Assembly: GCA_031254555.1 (NCBI GenBank)
Contig: JAIRUF010000002.1
Span: forward strand, 1 to 6,913
From: Oscillospiraceae bacterium
GTDB taxonomy: Bacteria; Bacillota; Clostridia; Oscillospirales; Acutalibacteraceae
DNA: 6,913 nucleotides
Reading direction: 5' to 3'
A program made the position numbers and the translations under genes. Position 1 is the first letter of the stretch. Every line of letters starts with the position of its first letter. The notes below the pieces were generated by a model, which saw only the letters and a program-made list of their open reading frames with translations, had not been told where the DNA came from and searched no databases. This document shows positions 1-6,719 of this stretch, one piece after another.

Positions 1-197
1 ATATACGCCGCGGTGACTCAGGCAATATAACTTGGCTGATACAGGCCGCTTTGTATACAAGAGGATATACGACCGTTATACCGGACGGTATTTTCGGCCC
101 GGCCACCGATGCCGCCGTCAGGGAGTTTCAAAGAGATCAGGGTCTCACTGTAGACGGCGTAGCAGGACCAAACACTCAAGATAGGCTATTTCGCTGA
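1..197 (+). CDS. C-terminal peptidoglycan-binding domain (PG_binding_1) protein, 5' end outside window
   Basis: The frame is open from base 3 to a TGA at 195-197 and encodes 64 residues with no start, so the gene begins upstream of the window. The residues fit one PG_binding_1 (PF01471-type) repeat: an RRGDSGN entry, a WLIQAALYTRGY helix, then PDGIFGPATDAAVREFQ and GLTVDGVAGPNTQDRL. In this family the DG.FG..T..AV..FQ pattern forms a three-helix bundle that anchors wall hydrolases, transpeptidases or spore-cortex enzymes to peptidoglycan. Placement at the extreme C terminus fits a cell-wall enzyme with its catalytic part upstream, but no catalytic domain is visible, so the enzyme type is unknown. 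A strong terminator follows 28 bases after the stop. Confidence 0.85.
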   Translation, partial: IRRGDSGNITWLIQAALYTRGYTTVIPDGIFGPATDAAVREFQRDQGLTVDGVAGPNTQDRLFR

Positions 198-225
198 ACA
201 AAGCCAAAAATATACAGATATAGTT

Positions 226-267
226 AAACAGCACCCGGATACAGATTTATCCGGGCGCTGTTTTTTT
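226..267 (+). terminator. Rho-independent terminator of the PG-binding gene
   Basis: Left arm 226-240 pairs with right arm 249-263. There is a seven-pair inner stem (CCCGGAT/ATCCGGG), one A-C mismatch, then CAGC/GCTG extended by A-T pairs, with an eight-base loop at 241-248. A run of seven T follows at 261-267. It lies just downstream of the stop at 197. Confidence 0.88.
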
Positions 268-347
268 ATATGTTCACTGCCTTTCTTGTGCCCCAGGCAT
301 AATTTACTTATATTCATTTTTACGCTCGTGATTTATATCTTTTAATA

Positions 348-356
348 TGGTATAGT
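348..356 (+). promoter_or_regulatory. Extended -10 promoter for the yyaL-like gene
   Basis: TG at 348-349, one base, then TATAGT at 351-356 gives an extended -10 box. I see no convincing -35 about 17 bases upstream, which is tolerable for extended -10 promoters. The start would be near 363, leaving an untranslated leader of about 108 nt. It is the best sigma-A match in the 268-470 gap. Confidence 0.45.
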
Positions 357-390
357 ATATACAAGACAAAGGGGAACAATAAAACAAAAC

Positions 391-460
391 TAGCCGTTCC
401 AGCATGATTTTCAACACCTGTCTTTTTCAAAACAGATTTTAATTCATGCTAAACCGGCTA
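391..460 (+). promoter_or_regulatory. Long-range hairpin in the leader of the yyaL-like gene, ending at its Shine-Dalgarno
   Basis: TAGCCG (391-396) pairs with CGGCTA (455-460), and AGCATGA (401-407) pairs with TCATGCT (444-450). A small internal loop separates the two stems. A minor hairpin, CTGT (418-421) with ACAG (432-435), sits inside. The last two bases of the outer stem are the first two of the TAAGGA (459-464) ribosome binding site. The pairing is visible directly; a role in translation control is inference. It matches no riboswitch class I know. Confidence 0.5.
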
Positions 461-470
461 AGGAAAGGGT

Positions 471-2441
471 TTGTGTCAATTGTTAACCTCACCTAAAAAA
501 GCAAATAAATTGATCGATGAAACGTCTCCCTACCTGATTCAACACGCATATAACCCGGTCGATTGGTATCCCTGGGGCAAGGAGGCCTTTGATGCGGCAA
601 AGCAGGAAAACAAGCCGGTATTTTTAAGCATCGGATATTCCACCTGCCATTGGTGCCATGTCATGGCCCACGAAAGTTTTGAAGACGAGGAAATCGCCGG
701 GATTTTAAACGAGCGCTTCATATCAATTAAAGTTGACAAGGAAGAGCGCCCGGATATCGACCATATTTATATGTCTGTCTGCCAGGCGTTTACCGGCAGC
801 GGAGGCTGGCCTACCAGTATCTTTTTAACCCCTGATCAAAAACCGTTCTTTGCGGGAACGTATTTCCCAAAATCCTCAAAATACGGTTTGATCGGCTTTC
901 GCGATTTGCTTATAAAAATCCACGATAAATGGGTAAACGACAGGGAGAATCTCACCTCTCCGGCCAATGAGATTGTGGATTTTATGAAATCAAACCAAGA
1001 AAATTCCTATGAAAATCCACGTGATAAAGATCTGGTCTTGGGCGCTGTCTCCGATTTTAAACGGATATTTGACCGCACAAACGGAGGTTTTGGCAACGCC
1101 CCAAAATTCCCTTCTCCTCACAATCTTCTGCTTTTACTTGACTTCTATGAAAAGCACGGTGACGCAGACGCCTTAGAGGCTGCTGAAAAAACGCTGAGAC
1201 AGATGTATAAAGGCGGTATCTTTGACCATATAGGCTATGGATTTTCACGCTACTCGACCGATAAGTATTGGCTTGTCCCCCACTTTGAAAAGATGCTCTA
1301 TGACAATGCCCTTCTCATAATGGCCTACAGCAGGGCTTATTTTATAACCAAAAACCAACTTTATAGGGAGATAGCTGAGAAGACAGCCGACTATATTCTA
1401 AGAGAAATGACCCATGAACAGGGAGGTTTTTACAGCGCTCAGGACGCGGACAGTGACGGTGTCGAGGGTAAATACTATGTCTTTGACTACGATGAGATAC
1501 CATCCGTCATCGGGGACCTTGGCGGGCAGGAATTTAACCGGTATTACAATATTACAAGGCAGGGCAATTTTGAGGGAAAAAGCATACCAAACCTTCTCAT
1601 CACACAAGACACATCCAAAAATTTTGATGAGTATTTAACTCCGCTGCGCAATTACCGCAAAGAGCGGGCCTCCCTGCATTTAGACGATAAAATACTGACA
1701 TCATGGAACGCCCTTATGATATCCGCGTTTACAATTTTATACCGCATAACCGGCAATGAGTCACATCTCAACGCAGCCAAAAGGGCACAGCGGTTTATAG
1801 AGGAAAACCTGTGCGAACAAAACACTTTGTTTGTAAGCTTTAGAGACGGCAAAAAAAACTCAAAAGGATTTTTGGACGACTACGCATTTTATATTTTTGC
1901 TTTGATAACTCTATATCAGGCAACTTTGGACAACTGTTATTTAGACAGGGCAAAACAGTTTTGCGAAAAAGTGGTGTCAGATCTTAAAGACCATAAAAAC
2001 GGCGGATTTTATTTTTACGGGAAAGAAAATGAGCAGCTTATCCTAACCCCAAAGGAAACCTATGACGGCGCGGTCCCAAGCGGTAATTCCGTGATGGCCC
2101 ATAACTTTGTCAAGCTGTTTCATATAACGGATGACGAAAAGTTCGGGGATCTTCTGCGCGAGCATATCGAGTTTATGTCAGGCAGCGCTTATAGCTCGCC
2201 CGCCGGCCACAGCTTTTATCTGCTTGCACTCAGCATGAGTGAAAATCCGCCAGCGAGCATTGTGGCCGTGATGGAAGACGACTGCAAAATATCCGATTTA
2301 ATAAACAAAACCGGCCTTGACGACATTTTGACCACACTGAACAATCCGACTTCGCAGTACAGTGTTATAAACGGCAAAACCACCTTTTATGTCTGCAAAA
2401 ACCATAGCTGTTTGCCGCCTTCAAACGAACTAAAACTTTAG
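471..2441 (+). CDS. yyaL: Thioredoxin-domain protein of the YyaL/DUF255 (SPATA20-like) family
   Basis: This 656-residue protein belongs to the COG1331/DUF255 family; B. subtilis YyaL is of similar length. The N-terminal thioredoxin-like part (about 10-165) has the family signature [18 protein letters not shown], a CHWC active-site pair (C59, C62), [10 protein letters not shown] and GGWP with P114 in the cis-Pro position. The rest resembles an alpha/alpha six-hairpin glycosidase fold, with GGFGNAPKF at 205, [14 protein letters not shown] at 248, HFEKMLYDN at 271, [11 protein letters not shown] at 325, KILTSWNA at 407 and DDYAF at 469. The C terminus keeps a C642/C647 pair before Pro-Pro. No reaction is established for the family; a disulfide- or redox-linked role is inferred from CxxC. 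No signal peptide is seen, so it is probably cytoplasmic. The start is uncertain: TTG at 471 lies 6 nt after TAAGGA (459-464), while an in-frame TTG at 480 would suit the downstream AAGGG. Both keep the whole conserved domain. Confidence 0.95.
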   Translation: MCQLLTSPKKANKLIDETSPYLIQHAYNPVDWYPWGKEAFDAAKQENKPVFLSIGYSTCHWCHVMAHESFEDEEIAGILNERFISIKVDKEERPDIDHIYMSVCQAFTGSGGWPTSIFLTPDQKPFFAGTYFPKSSKYGLIGFRDLLIKIHDKWVNDRENLTSPANEIVDFMKSNQENSYENPRDKDLVLGAVSDFKRIFDRTNGGFGNAPKFPSPHNLLLLLDFYEKHGDADALEAAEKTLRQMYKGGIFDHIGYGFSRYSTDKYWLVPHFEKMLYDNALLIMAYSRAYFITKNQLYREIAEKTADYILREMTHEQGGFYSAQDADSDGVEGKYYVFDYDEIPSVIGDLGGQEFNRYYNITRQGNFEGKSIPNLLITQDTSKNFDEYLTPLRNYRKERASLHLDDKILTSWNALMISAFTILYRITGNESHLNAAKRAQRFIEENLCEQNTLFVSFRDGKKNSKGFLDDYAFYIFALITLYQATLDNCYLDRAKQFCEKVVSDLKDHKNGGFYFYGKENEQLILTPKETYDGAVPSGNSVMAHNFVKLFHITDDEKFGDLLREHIEFMSGSAYSSPAGHSFYLLALSMSENPPASIVAVMEDDCKISDLINKTGLDDILTTLNNPTSQYSVINGKTTFYVCKNHSCLPPSNELKL

Positions 2442-2448
2442 TTTTTTT
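2428..2448 (+). terminator. Weak AT-rich terminator overlapping the yyaL stop codon
   Basis: AACTAA (2428-2433) pairs with TTAGTT (2438-2443) around a four-base loop, and seven T run through 2442-2448. The stem is short with a single G-C pair, and its right arm contains the TAG stop. It is the only terminator-like element after the gene, so confidence is low. Confidence 0.3.
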
Positions 2449-2567
2449 AAGACTTTTAATTTCAACATGTACTTTTTAGATGTGTATCTGAATAATAATA
2501 GTATTAATAATTACCAATAAAATGATTTCTAAATAATTAAAAAATGGAAAAAATTTTTTAAAACCAA

Positions 2568-2600
2568 CGTTTGTTCATCGTTTGTTCACAAATATATAAT
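2568..2600 (+). promoter_or_regulatory. Sigma-A promoter with tandem 10-bp repeat over the -35, for the small membrane protein
   Basis: TTGTTC (2571-2576) and a perfect TATAAT (2595-2600) are separated by 18 bp. The -35 lies in the first of two identical 10-base copies of CGTTTGTTCA, at 2568-2577 and 2579-2588. Their 11-bp spacing puts both on the same face of the helix. Transcription would start near 2607, leaving a leader of about 32 nt. Confidence 0.65.
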
Positions 2601-2638
2601 AAAATTTATTCAATGACTTTATAAAAGGGGAAATTATA

Positions 2639-2803
2639 ATGATTATTATTGGAATATTAATGCTGATTACTGTCGTCATCATTGGAGCAGGTTTTCTTTT
2701 TACACTTCTTGGCTTGTTTTTCCTTAACTGGGGCCCCGGCGCCGCCTATGATTATACGGGCCATAACATGAACAAAAGCCAGGCTCCGAAAAAGAGTAAA
2801 TAA
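2639..2803 (+). CDS. 54-residue single-pass membrane microprotein, unrecognised
   Basis: The ATG at 2639 opens 54 codons ending in TAA at 2801-2803. An AGGGG ribosome binding site ends at 2630, 8 nt before the start, and the reading frame has its own well-formed promoter. Residues 2-29 are a nearly uninterrupted hydrophobic segment (isoleucine-rich, then GAGFLFTLLGLFFL), followed by NWGPGAAYDYTG and a basic tail ending KKSK. This fits one transmembrane helix with a short polar, positively charged C-terminal tail, which by the positive-inside rule would face the cytoplasm. I do not recognise the family. It stands alone, with yyaL upstream and a convergent nucleotidase gene downstream. Function is unknown; candidates include a small regulator of a membrane protein or a stress-induced membrane peptide. 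No toxin family is matched. Confidence 0.68.
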   Translation: MIIIGILMLITVVIIGAGFLFTLLGLFFLNWGPGAAYDYTGHNMNKSQAPKKSK

Positions 2804-2820
2804 ATCCCGTGTAAAATTCG

Positions 2821-2874
2821 ATCTGCCGGCGATGGCTGTGCGGCCCTTTGGCTGACTTTTATCGCTTGGCGGAT
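2821..2874. other. Imperfect inverted repeat / stem-loop after the microprotein gene
   Basis: ATCTGCC (2821-2827) pairs with GGCGGAT (2868-2874, one T-G wobble), then after a small bulge GCGAT (2829-2833) pairs with ATCGC (2861-2865). The enclosed 27 bases can form a small GGCC/GGCT hairpin. No T-run follows, so this is not a standard terminator. It may be a 3'-end-stabilising structure or the remnant of a palindromic repeat. Confidence 0.45.
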
Positions 2875-2937
2875 TTATTGATTATCAATATATTTTTTAG
2901 TGTCATCTATATCTTAAGTTTAACTTATAATAAACAT

Positions 2938-2972
2938 AAAACCATCCTGCGAATATACCGCGGGATGGTTTT
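2938..2972. terminator. Bidirectional terminator between convergent genes
   Basis: Arms 2938-2951 and 2959-2972 form a 14-pair stem (AAAACCATCC/GGATGGTTTT, then a T-G wobble and GCG/CGC) around a seven-base loop. The outer A-T pairs give a U-tract in either direction. It sits 134 bases after the microprotein stop (+) and 27 bases beyond the nucleotidase stop (-), so it can serve both. Confidence 0.9.
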
Positions 2973-2999
2973 CTCAGTAGTCATATTTCTATTTAATTT

Positions 3000-3584
3000 T
3001 TAGTCAAGCTGATCAAGCGTAAGAAAGTAAGAGGGCAAAAACTCCTCTACAAAAACGTCCACTTCAGGCATTTTCATATCTTTTATTTCTCTCTTTATCA
3101 CCGCCGCGGCTTTTTCAAACTCCCGGTTTCCGGCCTTTTCCTCTTCAATGCACTTTATAAGCGCACTTATTTTATCGGCCGCCTTTACTATTTTCCAAAG
3201 GTGCTCATCCTTTTCATTTTTAAAGAAAATACTTTTATACTCAGGCCTTAAGTCCTGAGGAAGCAGTGATAAAAGCTTTTGTTTGGCCGTCTTCTCCACA
3301 TTTTTAAACGCGTTTTGAATTTCGGGGTTATGGTACTTTACAGGTGTTGGCATGTCCCCTGTAAAGATTTCGGATGTGTCGTGGTAAAGCCCGATAAGCG
3401 CCGCTCTTTCCGTATTGAGCTCTGTATTAAACCTTGTGTTGGAAATAACCGCGAGCGCATGTGAAATAACAGCCGCCTCATACGAGTGCTGGCTTAAATT
3501 CTCATCATAGATGTTGCGCATAAGGGCCCATCTGTTGATATATTTCATTCTTGATATAAATGCGAAAAAATTATTATCCGCCAT
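3000..3584 (-). CDS. yfbR: YfbR-like HD-domain 5'-deoxynucleotidase
   Basis: This 194-residue protein matches E. coli YfbR (199 residues) along its whole length, as I recall that sequence. In that family the enzyme removes the 5' phosphate from deoxyribonucleoside monophosphates in the cytoplasm, balancing dNMP pools. The HD metal-binding residues sit at the same numbers as in E. coli: H33, H68-D69 and D137. The substrate-contacting pair R18-W19, plus E72 and D77, are also kept. Conserved blocks include FFAFISRMKYINRWALMRN, YHDTSEIFTGDMPTPVKY and KAADKISALIKCIEE. The ATG at 3584 is preceded by GGAGAGGG with about 8 nt spacing. It is divergent from the 593-residue membrane protein gene and ends at a shared terminator. 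The enzyme class is secure; the exact in vivo substrate is inferred from the family. Confidence 0.92.
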   Translation of the reverse strand: MADNNFFAFISRMKYINRWALMRNIYDENLSQHSYEAAVISHALAVISNTRFNTELNTERAALIGLYHDTSEIFTGDMPTPVKYHNPEIQNAFKNVEKTAKQKLLSLLPQDLRPEYKSIFFKNEKDEHLWKIVKAADKISALIKCIEEEKAGNREFEKAAAVIKREIKDMKMPEVDVFVEEFLPSYFLTLDQLD

Positions 3585-3701
3585 ATTAAGCCCTCTCCAC
3601 TGTCAATTATTATGCGGTTTTATAAAGCGTTGTATAGCGGCTGCCCATAACCTTGTAACGAAAGTGTCTGTTCGGCCGCGCGCATACATTTTTGAGATAT
3701 T

Positions 3702-3730
3702 ATTATATAACAGATTTCCCATTATTTCAA
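3702..3730 (-). promoter_or_regulatory. Sigma-A promoter for the yfbR-like gene
   Basis: On the minus strand TTGAAA (3730-3725) and TATAAT (3707-3702) are separated by exactly 17 bp. Transcription would start near 3695, giving a leader of about 110 nt. A weaker alternative closer to the gene is TTACAA (3658-3653), 16 bp, TATACA (3636-3631). Confidence 0.65.
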
Positions 3731-3739
3731 TAAATCATA

Positions 3740-3768
3740 TTGTATTTGCCAAGTAATTTGTCTATACT
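3740..3768 (+). promoter_or_regulatory. Sigma-A promoter for the 593-aa membrane protein gene
   Basis: TTGTAT (3740-3745) and TATACT (3763-3768) are separated by 17 bp. The start would be near 3775, leaving a very short leader that is mostly the AAGGAGG ribosome binding site (3788-3794). Its -35 lies only 9 bp from the -35 of the divergent nucleotidase promoter. Confidence 0.6.
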
Positions 3769-3797
3769 ATTATCATCAAAGGCTTAAAAGGAGGACC

Positions 3798-5579
3798 ATG
3801 ATGACAGATAAAAAACCCGACGTAATCCAAAAAAAGCCCAAAGCTCCACTGTCCCTGCCGCGCAGGTGGTACCTTAGAATTTTAATAAATATATTAATTA
3901 CGCTGATAGTTGGCGCCGCTATCTTCTATTTCATGCTGCCGGCGATAAATGTTCACTCCATGGATTTTTACTTTTATGTAGGCTCTCTATGCATTGTGTA
4001 TCTGATAGTTGCATGGATCAACTCCGATGCCGTACAGGGAATATCCTTTTTGCCGACATCACGTCCCAATAAAAAAGACAAATCCGCATCCCAGGGCTCT
4101 TCAACTGCTTTTTTTGACAGGCAGCTCGGCACAGTTGTCGGAATCGTAATTTTGCTTATAGTGGTCGCCGTTGCCGGAAGCATTGGCTCCTCCGTAATTT
4201 TTAGGGCAAATTCTTACAACAAACTTATCTCCGTTAAAAACGGCAAGTTCGAGACAGATGTGCAGGAGGTTGACTTTTCAAGCGTACCTATGATAGATTT
4301 GGAGTCCGCTAAAAAGCTGGGGGACCGAAAGCTCGGCGAGCTTGAGGATATGGTGTCCCAATTCAGCGTGGACGAGTACTACACTCAGATAAACTACAAA
4401 AACACACCGGTTAGGGTCACTCCGCTTAAATACAGTGACATAATAAAGTGGTTTATTAACCGGGCAGACGGCCTTCCGGCTTATCTGATAGTTGACATGG
4501 TCTCTCAGGCCGTGGACATAGTAAGGCTTGATGAAGGCATCAAGTATTCCACATGTGAGTATTTTAACAGGAATCTTACAAGGCATCTGCGCTTTAACTA
4601 TCCCGCATATATGTTTGACACTCCCGTCTTTGAGATAGACGAGCAGGGCAATCCTTATTGGGTTTGCCCAAGGGTTGATAAAACCATCGGCCTGTTCGGC
4701 GGGACTGACATTGTGGGGGCCGTTTTGGTAAACGCCGTCACCGGTGAGTGTTCATATTATTCAACCAAGACCCTTGCCGAGGACCCGTCCCTTGCGTGGA
4801 TAGACAGGGTATATTCCGCCGATTTGCTCGTGGATCAGTATGACTACTTTGGTAAATACCAGAGCGGATTTTTAAATTCCATCTTCGGGCAGCGCGGCGT
4901 TAAAGTGACAACTGAAGGGTATAACTATCTTGCGCTAAATGACGACGTTTACCTTTACACAGGAGTCACATCGGTTACAGACGACCAGTCAATAATCCGA
5001 TTTGTCCTTGTAAACCAGCGGACAAAAGAGGCAAACTACTATTCCATTGCGGGGGCAAAGGAAAATTCAGCCCGATCGTCAGCGCAAGGAGTCGTACAGC
5101 AGTTCGGTTACAACGCGACGTTCCCGCTTTTGCTCAACATCAGCGGTCAGCCCACTTATTTTATGGCGCTTAAAGACACGTCAAACCTTGTAAAACAATA
5201 CGCAATGGTCAATGTTGAACAATATCAGATTGTGGCCACAGGTGTATCCCTTGCAGAGTGTTCGCAAAATTACGCGGCCTTGCTTAGAGAAAAGGGAATC
5301 ATCGTAGACGCGGCGGAGCAGGACCCGGCGGCTGAAGATTCCACTCAGGAACTTCTCAGTGTTACGGGCAAAATCAGTGATATAAGAACGGCGGTCATAG
5401 GCGGCAACAGCATGTATTATATAAAGCTGCAAAACAATCCGGCATACTATTCGATTAAAGCTTTAGATTGGGAGATTACCGTTATTTTAAACACGGGCGA
5501 CAATGTGGTTATCAAATACAAAAAAGAAACGCCGGGCATAATACCGGCCGCGGAGATTTCCCCGGCAACACAGGAATAG
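3798..5579 (+). CDS. Membrane-anchored protein of unknown function with large exported domain
   Basis: I cannot assign this 593-residue protein to a family by name. After a basic, proline-rich N terminus (1-23) come three likely membrane helices at about 25-47, 57-75 and 112-134, with a lysine-rich loop (91-95) between the second and third. The positive-inside rule puts the N terminus and that loop inside and residues 135-593 outside. The outer part is rich in Tyr, Asp and beta-type stretches, with a recurring pattern of a hydrophobic strand, V-N-x-x-T, and a YYS-type strand (GAVLVNAVTGECSYYS about 307-322; RFVLVNQRTKEANYYS 401-416; a looser copy near 468-484). The last 75 residues (VTGKISDIR to DNVVIKYK) could be an OB-like barrel; that is a guess. 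The AGGAGG ends 3 nt before ATG 3798 but 6 nt before the in-frame ATG at 3801, which is the likelier start. It is monocistronic, followed by a terminator. Confidence 0.93.
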   Translation: MMTDKKPDVIQKKPKAPLSLPRRWYLRILINILITLIVGAAIFYFMLPAINVHSMDFYFYVGSLCIVYLIVAWINSDAVQGISFLPTSRPNKKDKSASQGSSTAFFDRQLGTVVGIVILLIVVAVAGSIGSSVIFRANSYNKLISVKNGKFETDVQEVDFSSVPMIDLESAKKLGDRKLGELEDMVSQFSVDEYYTQINYKNTPVRVTPLKYSDIIKWFINRADGLPAYLIVDMVSQAVDIVRLDEGIKYSTCEYFNRNLTRHLRFNYPAYMFDTPVFEIDEQGNPYWVCPRVDKTIGLFGGTDIVGAVLVNAVTGECSYYSTKTLAEDPSLAWIDRVYSADLLVDQYDYFGKYQSGFLNSIFGQRGVKVTTEGYNYLALNDDVYLYTGVTSVTDDQSIIRFVLVNQRTKEANYYSIAGAKENSARSSAQGVVQQFGYNATFPLLLNISGQPTYFMALKDTSNLVKQYAMVNVEQYQIVATGVSLAECSQNYAALLREKGIIVDAAEQDPAAEDSTQELLSVTGKISDIRTAVIGGNSMYYIKLQNNPAYYSIKALDWEITVILNTGDNVVIKYKKETPGIIPAAEISPATQE

Positions 5580-5589
5580 CAGAATTTTT

Positions 5590-5624
5590 AAAACACCGCA
5601 GGCTTTATGCCGGCGGTGTTTTTT
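5590..5624 (+). terminator. Rho-independent terminator between convergent genes
   Basis: AAAACACCGC (5590-5599) pairs with GCGGTGTTTT (5613-5622). An A-G mismatch follows, then GGC/GCC around a TTTAT loop, and the T-run extends to 5624. It lies 10 bases after the stop of the + gene. The minus strand also ends the stem in TTTT, so it may stop the convergent yhfC-like transcript too, less efficiently. Confidence 0.88.
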
Positions 5625-5658
5625 ATTCTAATATCATCGCAGATAAACTTACATCAAG

Positions 5659-6474
5659 TTAACTTAACGGCGGTATAACGGCATTTTTAATGTCAGGCTC
5701 TTTAAATTTTCCGTGTATGAAAAACGCAAAGACCGCAATCACAACGGCGCACACCAATAATATACCCTCTATAATAAAGGTGTTATTTAAAATATCCGCT
5801 TGGGATAAAGCCGCCGGAATATTTATCGCCGCGTGCAAAAGAATTGCCAAAGGATAAAGCCACCATTTTTTTCTTTGCACCGCAGCGTAATAGACCAGAA
5901 CCGAGAATGAAATTTGTATGGTTAAGGCAAAGATCTGCTCTATGCCGGAAATCAAGAACACAAACGGCTGTAATGCAGCAGTTTTTAGATAAAAGTCGTA
6001 TAAGCTCTCAAAATTCTCGCCCGCAATTTCAAGTCCGCTGTTATTTATAGTCAGGCTTAAAACAATATTGTTCAGCATGGCAAGGCCAACAAAGATTGTT
6101 GATTCAACCCCTCCGTGCCCAACGCCGTAGGTCAGCGCGTTATTGACGCCGCCATACCTGTTTTTAAGCAGTTTAAAGGATATAAATCTTGCGCTCTCCT
6201 CAAAAATACCCGCCATAAATATCACAATAATTATATATTTTGCGGGACTACTTTTAACCATCTCTTTTACCGCTTCCTGAGAGTTTATCCCAAAAAGTCC
6301 AAGCGCTATCCTCTGCAAGATTAAAGAAAACAGTATAAACGCTCCGGCGCCTACAAACGCCGGCACGGCTCTTCCATCATACTTCTTGTTGAATATGATA
6401 AACAGAACTACCGGCAAAAAAATTGATATCCCCGCGGAAATGCCCATACAAACTATGCTGGATGTCGATATCAC
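5659..6474 (-). CDS. YhfC-family putative glutamic-type intramembrane protease
   Basis: This 271-residue, highly hydrophobic protein has about seven to eight predicted membrane segments and is close in length to B. subtilis YhfC. It carries the ordered polar motifs of the YhfC/PrsW/CPBP-like intramembrane protease group: EE at 92-93 followed by R96 (FEESARFISFKLL), HGGVE with H120 and E124, E179 in GIEQIF, and HAAIN with H214 and N218 in a late helix. By analogy these Glu and His residues would form the membrane-buried active site; protease activity and substrate are inferred. The GTG at 6474 lies about 12 nt after AGAGAGG (6493-6487), a long but usable spacing. The next in-frame ATG, at 6447, has no good site. 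It is preceded by a long, highly structured untranslated region and converges on the 593-aa gene. Confidence 0.86.
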   Translation of the reverse strand: MISTSSIVCMGISAGISIFLPVVLFIIFNKKYDGRAVPAFVGAGAFILFSLILQRIALGLFGINSQEAVKEMVKSSPAKYIIIVIFMAGIFEESARFISFKLLKNRYGGVNNALTYGVGHGGVESTIFVGLAMLNNIVLSLTINNSGLEIAGENFESLYDFYLKTAALQPFVFLISGIEQIFALTIQISFSVLVYYAAVQRKKWWLYPLAILLHAAINIPAALSQADILNNTFIIEGILLVCAVVIAVFAFFIHGKFKEPDIKNAVIPPLS

Positions 6475-6601
6475 TTTTTAACACAACCTCTCTTTTAGCT
6501 TTATGACAATGCTGTTTCCACAACAGAAGGGTTAAAATGCGACTGTGTTTCTTCCTGCTGCGATGTATGCCGGACTCGTTTGTAACCAGAGATACTATTA
6601 C

Positions 6602-6689
6602 CACAAACCGCGGCAAAATCCTTTGCCGCCCAGGCCCCCCGCACGGGGCCCCTGGGCAAACATTGACGCGTCAATGTTTGCGGTTTGTG
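6602..6689. repeat. Exact four-way-junction (cloverleaf) palindromic element, 88 bp
   Basis: Every base fits one stem or hairpin. The closing stem is CACAAACC (6602-6609) with GGTTTGTG (6682-6689). Arm 1 (6610-6629) is GCGGCAAA/TTTGCCGC with a four-base loop. Arm 2 (6630-6655) is CCA-GGCCCC/GGGGCC-TGG with a six-base loop and a two-base CC bulge. Arm 3 (6656-6681) is a perfect 26-bp palindrome with half-site GCAAACATTGACG. No base is unpaired at the junction. It is about 62% GC by my count, above its surroundings. It can fold as RNA from either strand or extrude as DNA. It may be a structured leader of the yhfC-like mRNA or an inserted palindromic repeat; no known RNA family is recognised. 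Confidence 0.85.
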
Positions 6690-6719
6690 CAGCTGCGCAC
6701 ACATTCCCCGATGCCAAAA

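Noticed and set aside
2568..2588. LexA (SOS) operator, because of GTTC/GAAC-like bases
   Set aside because: The Gram-positive LexA box is an inverted repeat of the GAAC-N4-GTTC type; here the GTTC motifs are direct repeats with no matching GAAC partner at the right spacing.
2926..2931. Perfect TATAAT on the plus strand
   Set aside because: No -35 at suitable distance, and it would read straight into the terminator at 2938-2972 and antisense to the nucleotidase gene.
3610..3690. Possible riboswitch in the nucleotidase leader (GCGGC/GCCGC with a long loop)
   Set aside because: Only a five-pair stem with a loop of over 30 bases; it matches no purine, preQ1, ZTP or guanidine riboswitch core I know.
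3511..3756. Plus-strand open frame across the nucleotidase start and divergent promoter region
   Set aside because: It is antisense to the N-terminal part of the nucleotidase, has no RBS and covers both predicted promoters; the product has no recognisable features.
6377..6616. Minus-strand open frame of 79 codons upstream of and overlapping the yhfC-like gene
   Set aside because: It starts inside a hairpin arm at TTG with no RBS and overlaps the well-supported gene out of frame.
6602..6689. tRNA gene, suggested by the cloverleaf shape
   Set aside because: Arm lengths and loops are wrong, there is no T-loop GTTCRA-type sequence, no seven-base anticodon loop and no acceptor-end pattern; the arms abut with no linkers.
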